The notes under the pieces are model-generated. The model was given only the letters and a program-made list of their open reading frames with translations, was not told where the DNA came from and did not search any database. A stretch of 64,000 nucleotides of DNA. It comes from Cloeon dipterum. Its lineage: Eukaryota; Arthropoda; Insecta; Ephemeroptera; Baetidae. Below are positions 23,977 through 37,695 of this stretch, piece by piece. A program made the position numbers and the translations under genes. Positions within the stretch are counted from its first letter, which is position 1. Every line of letters starts with the position of its first letter. The DNA is taken from the NCBI RefSeq assembly GCF_949628265.1, contig NC_088790.1, forward strand, positions 20,402,545 through 20,466,544. The letters are read 5' to 3'.

Positions 23977-25130
23977 GCCACACTCCCCTCTTAGAAAATA
24001 TCCACGGTTAGTCTTTTTGCACCAGGTTTATTTGTTGACGAGGCGGCTTGGATTAGTCGAATATATCTAAGCAAACCGCGGTCCGCAGTACTCCAATTCA
24101 TACTGAGATTGTTCTCCGTGCAATTTTTTAAATATTTTGTCCTGGCCGTACAAGAAATTCCACTCCCATCTTGGGAATTTTTCCAATTATATTTTTTCCA
24201 CTCTTATTCAGTCAAGGCAAATTTCCATAACTTAACGCGCGAACGAGTAAAATTGGAATATTCACATCAATATCAACATGTTTCAAGCAGTTCTATTACT
24301 TTTATTTTCTGATCCAGTCAGACACATCTGATGATGAGCCATCAAATTACGATCAGTGATGCAAGCGCGCCTCCCCCCCCCCCCCCCCCTTAGACTTCTG
24401 TGTATACATACTAGTCTGAAAACGCAGACAGTTCAACTAAACATTTACGCAGACCTAAAAACTTTTATTGAGTCTATGCTCTTATTTTTAAGCCACTTCC
24501 TTGCTTATAATGTCATGAATCAGCTAACATTTCTTAAGCCATTCGTAGCTTTCAAAATTGCTAAGAAAAGTATTTAACAAATTTTACATCAACTTTAACG
24601 TTAGTTAATAAAAAATAAAAATAAATTCGATTTAAAATGTAGTAAATTCTAAATTAAAAGCAATCAAAGGAGGACATATTTGACGAATATTGACTTCATT
24701 ATTTAGTACTTAATTACAAAAGCTGCACTTCGGCGATTAACAGATCAACCATTTTCAATAATGATAGCTGATTGATTTATGGGATTTGAAGTTTCAAATA
24801 CGAGATTTCGGCAATTCCGCCTTAGCCGCTGACAGTCATTTTAACGAGTAATTTCATCGCTATTACTCGTCCAAAAGTATCAAATCACCTAATTTCTAAG
24901 GTATTATCAATGTTTATTTTTATTCCAAACAGGGCAGGCTCCATGCTCTATTGGATTAATTTTGAACTAACTTAAACCCAACGAATAATTTTGAACTATT
25001 ATTGGAACCATGTTGTAAGACTATTATCCGATTTTTAACACAGTTGAACAGCGTTATGGTTATGGGTGATGGAATAGTTAAAATTTAGCCAAGAGATGAC
25101 ACGTCGTGGCATCTCGTTAATCGTTATCAG
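23977..25130. other. AT-rich intergenic DNA
   Basis: Contains a poly-C run at about 24373-24389. No coding or RNA feature was seen. Confidence 0.4.
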
Positions 25131-25585
25131 TTCATATATTCAGAGCAGAGATTTTGCGAGTATTACGAGTAAATAAACTTTTCCGTGTCAACAAGGTGGC
25201 GGGTATGCGGAGAGGACAAAAAGAAGGCGTCGTCGTCGTCATCGGCCGGCGTCGAGAGCTGCAAAAATGAAAAATAGAGGTATGGCGAGTAGCGGCGGCG
25301 GCGGTGGCGATCGATTTCCGCGAGATGTGGCACCTGCTGACACTTTCCAGCTCGGCGGCACACACGTATCCGCCGCCTGAAACCCTCTAGCCGGGAATGA
25401 AGAAGGAAGGAAAAAGAAAGGCCACTCCACTCGACGCCACGCGGGCTGCTCTCTGCTTTTTTTCTCTTTTTCTGCACGCGTACACGTCTTCTCGAAAATG
25501 AAGCGAGTGCGGATTTTTCGAGCCGTGGGTGCGAAAGGGAACAGGAAGGGCTGGGTGCTGATGCCGGGGAATAAAAAGCCACACG

Positions 25586-25622
<37 letters not shown>

Positions 25623-26240
25623 GCTTCTTTATGGATGGATGTGTGAAGAGAGAGACAAAAGATAGGAAGAGAGAGACAATAGGGGCCGAGCAGAGAGAGA
25701 GAGTGCACATATTTGCGAAATGACACACGGCGCACGGGGTATGTACATATAGACACGGTGGCGGCGGCGGCGGGCCGAACAAGAATTTGCATTGTTCGCA
25801 GGTGTGCGGAATATCAAATTAAAATTAAGCGGCCTGCTGCGAAAGACGTGCTCTCACTCGAAGGGGAATCACATGGTGGGCGTGTGACGTCATGTCTAGA
25901 CTGCAGCGAGCGATCCAAGCCCGCCCGCCCGCCGCTCGTCACTCTATGTATGCATGCACACGACGTGTTTTGCTTATTTACTGCTGTGCAAGGATGTCGA
26001 GCACATATATGCATGCATGTACTTATACGCCGACCGTCCGCTGATAAAAGTTATCCTCGGCAGACACTTGGTCTCGCCGAGATAATAATGATTGTTTGTT
26101 CTGCTGCTGCTGCTGCTGCTGCTGTCACTAGAAGCAAACCAGAGCGAGCCAGCCAAACGTCCGCCTTTGTGCTGCTGCACATTATATGAGCCGGTTAATT
26201 ATACGCCCTTTGCCGGCGGCCCCAATTCGCGCAATAAATG
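25130..26240. promoter_or_regulatory. GC-rich patch with (CT)n, GA-rich and CTG repeats
   Basis: CpG-dense block with a CT repeat at 25590-25620, dense GAGAGA further right (25640-25720) and (CTG)n at 26101-26124. Overlapping open frames on both strands are compositional. Likely regulatory. Confidence 0.25.
25590..25620. repeat. (CT)n microsatellite
   Basis: About 31 bp of uninterrupted CT repeat within the GC-rich patch. Confidence 0.95.
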
Positions 26241-27650
26241 CCGACGTTAGGGGAGAAAAGTACATATATCCACATCCACCGAAAGACTGGCTTTAATTAT
26301 CTGCTCTCAAATGTACCTGCAGTGCCATTGTTTGTGAGAGCTTTGAAAAAGGAATTTGAATCGGTCCTGCGCGCACTGCAGAGCACACTTTTAACCAAAT
26401 AAGCTAAAAGTAGCAATTGTCTGAGTCATGACTGCCATCAGTCCCTTAGCTCTCTCTCAACTCTTGATTGTCGCTGACGAAAATATAGGGTAACATCTTG
26501 TTACTGTTTAGTGGAACAAATCAATGTTGAGTTTTTTTGTTGGAGTCACGTTGTTTCATTGATATTCCATAGTTAACCATAGCGAAATTAAGAAAAAAAA
26601 CCAAACCCTTATTTTCATTTCATGAACCAAACATTAAGGGTTCATTTAAAGATAAAATTCACATACGACGTAGTGATATTAATGAGAACAGAGAGGCTGC
26701 TGTAGCGGTTCCTGCACATTGGTTAACTAATGTTAAGGTTAACGCCATCAGGTGGCGAGCACTACATTGCAAAGTCTGAGTGTTTTCTTTTTAAATAGTT
26801 TGCCATCTGACCCCTACAATAGAAATCTCAAATTTTCTATTATGACAAGTAGTACCTTCACCATAGATCATACACGTTACATATATCCCGCTGGAAGTAT
26901 AAGAAAATTCCAAGGAAAGTGGCAAAATCTTAATTTTTATTGGATCTCTTTTCACAATATTAAGTTTAAATTCAAAGCTATCAAATCGAAGTAATTAATA
27001 CTCGAGCCAAAACAAAGCAATTATTCAATTTGTTGCCCGGTTCATATATATGATAGACCAAAATTCTTTCACCCAACCATAAAAATTCACATTGTTGGCT
27101 AACAGGATTATGGCCTACTGTCCCTTAAACTAATCTCTACTAGGTTTGGTTTTACAATTTTCAATTTTTAGCCATCAATTCCTTGGAGCAAGATGTTGAT
27201 TTAATTATATTTGAGACCTTTCCAGCGATCCATGAAAGCTCTAGTCTGTTCCTCGAAAGTTAGGGAGTTAAGAAATAGTTTCGCTAGAGAAATAAGTCTA
27301 AATATTTAAAATGCGGCCTGAAGTAATAACTCCTGGAGCTCTAATATTAAATTAATGTTAAGTTGAGATAATTAGTTATTTAGCTGTGCTTTTTCCTTAA
27401 TGCAAGCAAACATAAAATACATGACAATTATGATCTCATCTCTGTTATTTCTTACTAATTTTTAATTCCATCCGGAAATTCAAACTGCAGGCAAAATCAT
27501 TTTTGTAAGAGCTCAACAAAAATGGCTTTTTAATAGCCTCTCACAAACTGCATGCGTCATAGTCGAAAAAGCAATCAAACTTGCATTAGTGTTTTGTCAA
27601 ATTCGACTAGCGAAACAGAGGAGTTGGTAATGGGAGCCACTTGGATTGCA
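26240..27650. other. AT-rich intergenic DNA
   Basis: No gene supported. Holds one copy of GCCATCAGGTGGC (about 26746), a 13-mer also seen near 6241. Confidence 0.4.
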
Positions 27651-28520
27651 CGACATAAATCAGATAAGTAGCATATCGTTTTCATCGGAAAAGGCAGCAG
27701 GCAGCTTGCGAGCAAAAAGGAGAACAACAAAGCGCGGCGTGTCCGCGAGACTTGTCACCAAAGTGCGAGACGACATTTGTAAGGCAGCGTGTGTGAGTGT
27801 GTGTGGCACATAATATTCTGTTCCCTGTATTTGAACATACGTATATACAGACACGAGAAGAAAGAGACGCGCAAATTGCGTGCTGCATAATATAATCAGC
27901 CTTTTCGAAGCGCCCTTTGTGCAAATAATGTGCTCGCGACTACACGCCGACTTACAAGAGCTTAATTTTTTGTCTGTCTGGCCGAAAGAAGCAAGCCTTT
28001 TGCAGCACACTGCAGACCGCAAGGAGTAAATATGTATTCGAACCCGCCGATGTGTATTTTATGTATGTATATACACAGCACACACGGCACTCGACGAGTA
28101 AATAAAATGTATTCCTTTCAAGTCGGCGCGGCGACGGCGCAACTTAAAATGCACGTATTGCTTGAATATTCAGCATTATATATATATGTATCCTTTCCTC
28201 TCTTTCTTTCTCTCTCTCTCCCTGCTCTTATGAATATTTCAGCCGCGGCGAGAAGATGTGAGTGAGAGAATTCACTACGATTGTCGCGCGCGCGGCGAAA
28301 CTCAATTTCGAAAGCGCGCAGAGGTTTTATCTCCAGACAGGCATGTTGGGAGTCGCGTCTGATCTGATTGAGGCTTATCACACTGTGTCGTCTTCGCGGC
28401 AAGAATGAAAATTGTTTGGCCGCTAATTGCTTTTTTGATAAAGAGCACAGCCACTCCTTCGGCCACCGCGGAACTTATGCGCGGTTGACAGCTTATCAGC
28501 AGCACCGTTTTGTTTGAGAA
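27650..28520. promoter_or_regulatory. GC-rich patch
   Basis: Moderately CpG-rich, with GTGT and TCTCTC runs (about 28200-28220) and two TATA-like stretches. No exon was identified. Confidence 0.2.
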
Positions 28521-29700
28521 GGCAGGTGGAAAATCGGTGACAAAAGACACAATTATTTATTTATCATTATATGGGGCTTACGGTGCTTTTAAAAATAAAG
28601 CACAGAAACTCGGGTTGATGTCACTTGACAAATTGCGATAACTTTTGCGCAATTTCTGACGGCGCGCAGTTTACACACCTCGTTGGTTCTGAATGCGTGT
28701 TCACTCGTGAAACGCAAACAGCTCGTTGAAATTTTGAAAAGCGCGTTTTTCCGTCTTAATTAAATTGAGATTAAATCCAGGTGAATAACTTTCCTGGAAA
28801 ACATTTTTCACTTGTGTGTTATGACGTTGCATTTTGCGTAATTCCTCGCTATATATGGTGCTGGTTACTATGTCGCTTTAATTTGTTCGAATTTCTATTT
28901 CAGATCTGAATCAATTTTAATTAATCTCATCGATCTTCATGATTGCAAAATATAATTTGTAAAGTTTAACGAGAGTATTTAGGAACTCAAAAATCACAAT
29001 ATCAATAAAAAAATGACCGTAATAATAATTTTTAGAACTGATGCCAAGATTCTGAAATATCTCTTTGGCTTATCTAATTGGTTAATTAATATAGTATCAT
29101 ATTTTGACTGCCTGGATACCCGAGAGCGTATCCGCAACAAGTTTATGCGCTATTTAGGTGCGGTGGGAAGAATTTGGCCGACGAGAAGCCACTTCAAGGG
29201 AAGTTCATAATAGGTTTTTTTTAATAAAATATAAATTTACATTTAATTGTTTTAAAATGAACACGGGCTCTATTCCATCAAAATTATTTTCTCCAGTCCG
29301 CCGACCGACCACATACAATGTTATTTTTGAGAGGTTGAAATTTTCATCATTTATTCCAGTTTCAAAAAGAGGGGGTTCCCAGTTCAGGTTTATTTCAATA
29401 TTTGCATACAATGTTTATGGTTAACTAACTCTATGACGGTATGTTGATAATCATAATTGACTTTTCATGCGCTGTAAACTTCCAGACAAAACATTTATTG
29501 CTATATACTATATAGCGATTTTCAGACATTTTTCATACCTTCTAGTTGGCAGGTAATTATTTTCCAGGGTGTTACAGAATTAGCCAAGCTGGGTTTGAGA
29601 CTAACAAAACAAAGTGTGTTTAATAATTCCCACCCTTCCAATGAGACTAGTAGGGTTAATTGAAGCCTCCAAAGTTGCGTTGATTGCAAAAAAAATGCAT
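28520..29700. other. AT-rich intergenic DNA
   Basis: No gene, repeat or RNA feature supported. Confidence 0.4.
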
Positions 29701-29799
29701 CCAATGCCCCACATGCAGCTGGACAGAGTGGCGGCGGCGAGACAGGTTGAAAAGGGTATTGCGTGCTAAATTTTCGTTATCAAAAGCATTGCGAAAGGG

Positions 29800-29851
<52 letters not shown>

Positions 29852-30260
29852 TGAAGGCCTAGTGGTCGTCGGCGGAGAGTTCAGCGGCAATAGCCGTCTG
29901 TCGGCGGTGGCGGGCGAGAACGGTTCCGCGCGCCGCAGATAATTTTAATGCGATTGAGTCGCTCGTGCATGTTACTGGCTGGCTGCTCGCTCGCTCGCTT
30001 GTCCCGACTGCCGACAACGGCGGCGGCGGCGGTGGCGGCAGGCAGGGCGGGTGGGGACGTCGTCGGGGGCGGCACCGACACTGTCAGCCGGTCACGTGAC
30101 CAGCCGCCGGCCCGGGGCTTTGAACCCTGCGTGCCGACGACCTTGCACCTGCGAAGTTCGCCGCCGCCGCCGCCGCGTCCGTCCCTCACTCTCTCGCAGC
30201 CGCCGCGCTTGCGAAACTAATTTAATTGGCGCGCGAGGTGTGTGCATGTGTGTGTGCGCG
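29700..30260. promoter_or_regulatory. GC-rich patch with long (GA)n tract
   Basis: (GA)n at 29803-29848 is followed by a CpG-dense block with GGCGGC/CCGCCG runs and CGTGTGTG repeats. The same architecture occurs in the patches at 10.7, 25.6 and 41.0 kb. Confidence 0.25.
29803..29848. repeat. (GA)n microsatellite
   Basis: About 46 bp of uninterrupted GA repeat. Confidence 0.95.
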
Positions 30261-30299
30261 CAAATTACGTTGTAAATAACGTCCTCTCCCGCAAAGTTT

Positions 30300-32280
30300 A
30301 TTACAAAAACCCTAGCTGCCCTCACTTTTTTGGGAAGTTACTCAAGTTACTTAACTCGAGTCGAGGGTGATGAGATAAGTGGAGCTGGAATTTAATCTCA
30401 ATTTTCTATGTATTTCGTTGTGTCCAAGATTTCCCATTAAAGCAACTGGTGGGATCAAAGTGTCCTAATGGAAAGTATCATAATTATACCGTTAAGTTTT
30501 GTAATGAAAAGTATGTCCTACAGAAAGTGTCCAACGATGCTTTATACGAGGTTTCGGAAAGTGTCCTAACACTACTCTTGTATTCAATCGTTACCGTTTT
30601 TAATTGCAAGCAGGCCATCTCTATAAGGGTGCAAATAAAACGACTTCCAAAACTGTTTAGGAAGAATGAGAGGTCATTCTAAAAATGGTCACCGTGCTCA
30701 TAGTACTCGCTCTGGAAATCTGAAGTTCAGATGCACAGTGAAGGAGGCCGCCAAGAAGAACAAAGGTTATAGCAAACTAATTAATTATTTTCGACTATGT
30801 TGACTGCTGAGTCTGAATCAGAGGGTTAATTGGGACCCAAAGAAAGCTTCTACTATTTAAGCGTCAGATTTGAGAAAACCACACACCGTTAATATCGTCT
30901 TTACCTCATCCCCTTGGTAAGTGGATGAGTCTTGGGGCGCCACCCCCTTTGTATTGGATCGTTTTTTAAACTCTTTTTGTTAATGCAATTTCTTAGAGTT
31001 GACAGTGTTTAGAACCCAGAAGTAAGATAAATAACTTAAGCTGCTTATTTTAAGTCAACATGAATCAAACAGTGAGCAATTTGTACCAATTTATCCTGCC
31101 GAGATTTGGTAGGCACATTATTTTATAATTTGACTGCCGTAAGAATATCTAAGAAACAACCATAAATCTTGCGTTCTATATAACAGCCAAACCGTTCAAA
31201 CTTTGTCCTGGTGCACGAAAGTCTCCACTTTCACTAACTCACCAAATTCCATGAATATTAAGAGAAATGTCTATTAGTACGTACAAAAAATGTCTGCTGT
31301 AATCAAATTCAAGTAAGAAAAAATAGGATGTTCCTCGTCTATATTTAGTTAAATTTCGTGTTAATTGTTTTGTACATTTTACTGTTGGATTAATTATGTT
31401 TTATTATTCAATGTATTAGGGCTGTAGTTGACAGCTAAAAACTGATAGGCACAAATAAAAATATGACTACTTTTCAATGAAGAAATGTGCGCAGTTTTTT
31501 CTAACTACTGGAAAGGAATTCTCGAGTGCTACTTTCAATAACAATTATCAAATTAATCTATGATCGAACAGGGATGATCTTGAGAACGAATCTTCTTTAA
31601 CAATAAAATATTTTTCAGCAATTCATATCATTAAAAACTCTGCGTATTTTTTACTTATATGAGAAACTATGGCAAGTAGCTGAAAATGAAATTTGGCTAT
31701 ATTTCTAAAGTTGAACCTTCTTCCATCACGCCAAACAGAATTCGAAAGTAGCTCAATATTATTTTTGCAATGGCTATATTCCATGTTTATTTGCATATGG
31801 GAGCCATTGTAAAATCAAATAATCCAGCAGCATGGGTTTCTTTTTAAATTTTCATTTTTTATTAACTACCCCTTGGTGCAAAAATGTCATTTTTACTTGC
31901 AATTTTAGATCAGATATGTAGTCATGTTCATGTTTCTTGAAAAATATTTATTTAGCAAAATAATTTTAATGTGCTTAAATTTGAATTTCGTAAAATCCCA
32001 ATTTTCTGATTGGTCAAAATAATATCATATAATCAGATAACTCCACTTCGTCTTTTTTGGTTTATTGTTGATTCCACAAGTAGAATAATCGTGCTGCGAT
32101 AAATTTTTTATCAAGTTTCCGCTATCGACTTTTACCTTTTGCTTTGCTAGCGAGACACAAAAAAAATGACGAAAGCTTGCAGTAAAGAGTCATTCAAAAT
32201 TCATTCTGAGCTTTTCAACAACTGATACCCACAACGTTTTAAGGTAGGAGGAGATTTATTTTATTACCTCAACTACGTCT
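30300..32280. other. AT-rich intergenic DNA
   Basis: Contains the degraded repeat copy at 30850-30952 and an octamer ATTTGCAT at 31789-31796. No gene supported. Confidence 0.4.
30850..30952. repeat. Degraded relative of the 36-kb palindrome
   Basis: The stretch with AGATTTGAGAAAACCACACACC, TTACCTCATCCCCTTGGTAA and GCGCCACCCCCTTT follows, in the same order and spacing, the left arm of the palindrome around 36590-36685 (GATTTAGAAAAACCGCACACC, GACCTCCCCTAGGTAATG, GTGCCCACCCCCTTC). It is clearly diverged, and shows that the element belongs to a family with older copies. Confidence 0.55.
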
Positions 32281-32800
32281 CAGCTTTTTGAGAATATTTC
32301 GAGGTCTCCGACAAAAAGGCACTCACATTTTGCAAGCACAACGCGACAGTTATAGCAATTTCGGATTATATGCGGAGAAAACCGCAGCACAACGATTCAA
32401 GTTGGACAGGACGAGAGATGCGATTTTTTTCCATTTAGTGCTCGCGCGCCGAGTAAAAAGACTGTTTCGACTTGGACATATTGCTTCAGTCACCAAGGTT
32501 GTCTTGAAAAAAGAGCGGCCGAGAGAGTTCTCTCGCTCGTCTGCAAGTCTTCTGCGCGTCCTCGTGTATTATTATTATTGCCTCCGAGATTACACAGACA
32601 CAGATACGTTTTATTATTACCTGCTGCACTGCGTCGTAAACTTTTTTAACTGCCACAAGTAGACAGCGGCGGCGAGGGAGAAAAATGAGAAGAAAAAGAC
32701 TCGCCAAAAAATCGCGCAGACGAGCAGCAGGCGCTCGCAACGAGCCGTGTTTACACCGCTTCAGCGACAACGAGATCAAATACATACACCAATGTATATA
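32280..32800. promoter_or_regulatory. Moderately GC-rich patch
   Basis: Mixed composition with CGAGAGAG and TTATTATTA runs. A 124-codon open frame starts at a non-ATG codon and shows no recognisable protein character. Confidence 0.15.
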
Positions 32801-34180
32801 TCTAATATCGACGGGAATTCAGTCTAATTCCAAGGAAGTCGTAAAAAAGTCGTTATTTTAGGACTTTTAAAATTTTACTGCTCCAATATGGCAAAGTGCG
32901 ATCGAGAACGTGTAATTAAAAGATTAAGCCTGTCGCCCTAAATCATCCTGGCGTTAAACAAGCCCCTCGCTTGAATAACGCTAATTTTACAGTTAGTTGT
33001 TTTTATAATAGCATATTATGAGGGCTCTTTTAAATCTGAAAAGTTTTTTTTTCTGAAGATATATAATGAACGGGACGGTGAAGGTTCTGATATTTATTCC
33101 CCCCACAAACACACCAAAAAGGAGAAGTAACACGAAACCAATTAAACTTGAGTCCATCAGATTGCAGAGAATCCGTCTCGTTGAAAATCACATTTGGAGC
33201 AATCTCAAGAGCAATTAACAGGACCTTCGTCGTTTTCTTACTTTTAATTTTTTTAAATATAATTGCAGCCGACATCAGCAAGTTAATTTATAAACATTTA
33301 ATGTTCCAAGGTCAAAAAACCGATTAATGGGATTTATAAAGACGAGAAATCTAAAATTGCAGAAAAACTGATCAGCAGTATCAGAAAATTATATTATATT
33401 TATAGGTATATAAAGGCTGGAAATTAAAGTTTAGCGATTATAGATTCACTTTAAGAAAAGAAATGAATAAAACAATTTTTTGCTATTGAGCTGATATTCC
33501 AAAAACTGTGTTTGCATGCAAAGCCCAATCCCTCTAAAACCGTCAAATCATCTAAATCTCCCGGGAAAAATTCTAAAGAAGTGGAAAACGCCCAAAAAGG
33601 CCAAAATGTTTAGCTAAGTTGGCATTTAACTAGAAAAATTAATTTTTCAGATATATTCTAAGACTTGAAAATTTTTATAGATGCCTATGAAGGCAGACGC
33701 ACACAAGGTGGTTTAATTAATTATTGAATCAAGCATTTCAGTATCGCTTTTGAATCCTGTTAAATTGGAGGAAAATAATAGTTATTTTTGTGTCGTTTTT
33801 AAGTAGAAATAAATCAATCAATGTACATCAGACTTATTCTTACGAGCAGATTACAGTCTTGATTTCTATAGCTTGGAAGTCAAATTGAATTTTTGGACAG
33901 TAAAAATATTATGAGTCTCGTTATGAGAGGCAGTTAAATTAGCTGGTTTTCCTTGTTGATGGCTTAATTAAATTTTGCATGTAAAAAAACATTCAAACTC
34001 TAAAACGTCTCAAAATGTGAAAGATACATTTTTGCGTTATTTTTACAGGACCAGAGGAGATGCAAAGGTGCTCAATTATAAAATAGTTCTCAAACCTATT
34101 AATAATTTGATTGATTTTGAGCGAAAACAACTAATTAAAAAAACCAGATTTACTTGACCAAGAGAATCTTTTGTTATTCA
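32800..34180. other. AT-rich intergenic DNA
   Basis: No gene, repeat or RNA feature supported. Confidence 0.4.
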
Positions 34181-35180
34181 TTCGTCAGTCCAAAACAAAA
34201 CCTAAAAAAGTTATATCTCGGCCTTTGCGTCAAAGCGAGACATGGCAGTTTTCGACCCAATGAAGTTCGTTGGCCTTGCGCAAACCCCAATTTTCGGCGG
34301 CTTGAAGCAACTCCCTCAAGTCGGAGGTTCGTGTGACAACCGAAATTAATGTCGAGCACGAAAAAAGTAATAACGCTGACAGTGTCTCTGGTTGCAAAAA
34401 TTTGTGCAGGTCGTACAAGACAAGACACGCCGCCGGTGCCGCCGACTCGCGACTTTGTTGCGCAAGTTAAAGGGCGAGGTTTGCTGTCGCGTCTGGCTCA
34501 AAGGTAGGAGAGGGAGGAGGAGAGTCTGGCCGGCTGGCACGCAGGGTCGACCTTGGCGGAAGGTTGGCGGCGACGAGCGGCCAGACGTGGCGCAGACTGC
34601 ACGCAAAAAGCAGCCGAGACGTCAATAAAACGGCGGCGGGCGACTCGGTCTGCCAAGTGCTCTCGCGCTGGAAATTCTTACTCGAAGCAGCCAACTGCAC
34701 CGACCGACCCGAGCAGCCACTACTCCATTTACATTTGCAGATAAATATTTGCCAGACGCCCCACATTTCAGTCCAGCTCGCCCGCCGGCCCGCCAGCCAA
34801 CCAGCCAACCAACCAACCAACCAGTCAGCCAGCCAGCGAATTTCCTTCTTGCGAAATCCGCGAATGCAGGCAGACACACTCGATTACGATTTCTGCGTGT
34901 GCTTCTTTCCACCGACTTCTTTCTTCTGGGAAGGGTTGCGGAAAGCAGCGTCTCGTCTCGACGGTGATGAGTCATTCGCCTCTCTGTGTCTGATTAATCG
35001 CGCTCACGCAAAGAAAGTAGTGCATGAGGCGTGTGCGTGCTGTCTGCTGTCCTTCCAGCAGCTTTCACTGCACACGACGACCCTCGGCGTCTGCACTCGC
35101 GCCTAATTAAACTGCAACGCGTCTTTTTCTTCGCATGTACACGTGGCTTGCATTGAGGATCGGGTTTTTTAATTGTGTCT
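34180..35180. promoter_or_regulatory. GC-rich patch with CCAA/CCAG tandem repeats
   Basis: CpG-dense block with an imperfect tetranucleotide repeat (CCAACCAGCCAACC type) at about 34790-34836. A 180-codon plus-strand frame starts at TTG and runs through the repeat; it is not supported as a gene. Confidence 0.2.
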
Positions 35181-36048
35181 ACAGCAAAATCGATTCTCGA
35201 AACTCCCAGCACGGCCTTCAAGTTTTGTGTAATGCGTCTTTTTCCTAACTTCCTGATGTGTTGCTACCTGAAATGGAGAAACTGAGGTGAAAATATACAG
35301 CCACGAATGAAAGAGTGCATTACTGATTGTTCAAAAATTGTGAAAATATGGATATTGAGCCAGAAATGTTTTTTATTTCCTTCATTTTGGCCGTTTTTTG
35401 TTCCATTAAGTCTTTATATTTTTAATCAGTTTGTTAAATATTGTAAACAATCAATAAATTGAACATTGATGAATACATATTTTGCACTTCCCTTGAAATT
35501 GATTCATAATTATTTTCAAAAAGACCAAAGCTATTCATTTTCAGGCCAAAAGCTATATCCGCATAGCCATTTTGGTTCCCAAAGAGTCGTTATTATAATA
35601 CATGTGCACACAAAAGATAGAGCAAAGAAAATGAAAAGCGTTTCTTAAATTGTGCAACAGTTTATTCTTCATCACTTTTTCCTTGTGAAGGTAGCATAGT
35701 GTTTTCATTGAGACATCTTTTGGTTGGTGGCAAATGGCGACTCATCCCGTAGACGGTAGCATTGTGTGTTTGAAAGGAGTTTTCTGGAACTTGAAAAACC
35801 AACAAACATTTAATGGCGCTTAACAGTTGTCGTTCTGTGCGCGCTTTAAGTGCGCTAACCAATTCATCCAAGGTCTGTTTTAGGCGCTAATGAGTCTAGC
35901 GCGATACTAAGAAGAAATAAAATGCCGACAAGGATATATTTTCGCGCTGTTCGTTAAAAATAAAAAAATGTAATAATAAAAAATGAAATTTTGCAGGAAA
36001 TTAGTATAGCGTTACACGTTTGAGGGGTTTTTTTTTAAATAACCGAAT
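35180..36048. other. AT-rich DNA left of the palindrome
   Basis: No gene supported. Ends in CCGAAT directly before the palindrome. Confidence 0.4.
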
Positions 36049-36333
36049 GGAAGGATCTAAATCAAGTGACACCCCCCTTGGCAAGTGGTCTTCAGATTTT
36101 GATAAAATTCGGTGGAGATGTTGCCCTAGGGGACCTAAGTTGAACCCTAAAATATTAGGTGAAAATTCCAAAAATTGCCCATTTTACAGGGGTTCAAAAT
36201 TTGAGATTTTTGAAAAAGGTGATGTTTTCAACCATTTGTAACTTTGACTCTGTTTGTGGTAAACACAAAAATTTGGTATCCAAAATAATCTACGTTTAAT
36301 GCTAAACAACTTCCCCACGACAACCAACTTCGT

Positions 36334-36352
36334 AGGTCAAAGGTCAAGGTCA
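36334..36352 (+). promoter_or_regulatory. Nuclear-receptor-type DR1 plus adjacent half-site (left arm)
   Basis: AGGTCA-A-AGGTCA followed directly by another AGGTCA: a perfect DR1 plus a third half-site, the type bound by HNF4/USP/SVP-class nuclear receptors. The site is mirrored at 37696-37714 in the right arm. Confidence 0.5.
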
Positions 36353-37695
36353 CTAAATTCGGGTCAAATTTTTCAAAAAAATCCCACATACCCTAGTACA
36401 TAAAATTTTCAAAAATTCAAAATAGCCAAAATGTGCCTCATATTCATGGTAACAACATATAAAAAATTGGCGAGACTTATTTTTTTCTTTTTCGAGATAT
36501 TTTGAATTGAGTGTTAAAAACCGGTGTTTTCCGGGTCTTCTGATCATAAATAAAAACACGTTTTCCGCTTAATCTCAGCTTCTATGGGTCCGATTTAGAA
36601 AAACCGCACACCATTTGATACGTAATGACCTCCCCTAGGTAATGCAAGGGATCATAAGGGTGCCCACCCCCTTCAAACCCTTAACCACCCCCTGGAAATC
36701 CGAAAAAATTTTTTTTTTCAAATATTTACTCTCTAACTCGATTAATTAAGCAAAATACTAATCAAACGTGTTTTAAAATAATTAAAATATAAAATATTTT
36801 CATTTACTTTGTAGAAAAATAACTTTAAAAAAGTAAAATTGCTATTAATAAAATAATTTAAGTTTATTTTAAATATATATTTATTTTCGGTTTTTGTTTA
36901 TTCAAAATAGCTGATTTATTTATTTTTTTAAAGAATCTTAAAATATATTTTATATTCTAGAGTGTTCTTTTATTATTATAAATCAATGAAACCATTGATA
37001 TTTGTTAAACCATAAGCATTTGGTGAAAATTGTGTGTTTAACAAATTATTGGTATTGGTTGCATTTCTTTATATTTATAAAGAAACACTGTAAATTATAA
37101 AATATATTTTAAAATTCTTTAAAAAAAATAAAAAATCAGCTATTTTGAATAAACAAAAACCGAAAATAAATATATATTTAAAATAAACTTAAATTATTTT
37201 ATTATTAGCAATTTTACTTTTTTAAAGTTATTTTTCTACAAAGTACATGAAAATATTTTATATTTTAATTATTTTGAAACATGTTTGATTAATATTTTGC
37301 TTAATTAATCGAGTTAGAGAGTAAATATTTGAAAAAAATTTTTTTTGGATTTCCAGGGGGTGGTTAAGGGTTCGAAGGGGGTGGGCACCCTTATGATCCC
37401 TTGCATTACCTAGGGGAGGTCATTACGTATCAAATGGTGTGCGGTTTTTCTAAATCGGACCCATAGAAGCTGAGATTAAGCGGAAAACGTGTTTTTATTT
37501 ATGATCAGAAGACCCGGAAAACACCGGTTTTTAACACTCAATTCAAAATATCTCGAAAAAGAAAAAAATAAGTCTCGCCAATTTTTTATATGTTGTTACC
37601 ATGAATATGAGGCACATTTTGGCTATTTTGAATTTTTGAAAATTTTATGTACTAGGGTATGTGGGATTTTTTTGAAAAATTTGACCCGAATTTAG

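Noticed and set aside
25163..25792. 209-codon minus-strand frame with an Arg-Glu dipeptide run
   Set aside because: The dipeptide run is the translated CT microsatellite; the rest is low complexity.
28032..28060. B-box-like GGGTTCGAAT (minus strand), possible tRNA
   Set aside because: The flanking T-stem does not pair and no A-box or acceptor stem fits.
34564..35106. 180-codon plus-strand frame
   Set aside because: Begins at TTG, runs through a CCAACCAG repeat, and has no splice or domain support.
36353..37695. Identical 68-codon frames in both arms of the palindrome
   Set aside because: They match only because the arms are the same sequence; the translation has no domain and no transposase motif.
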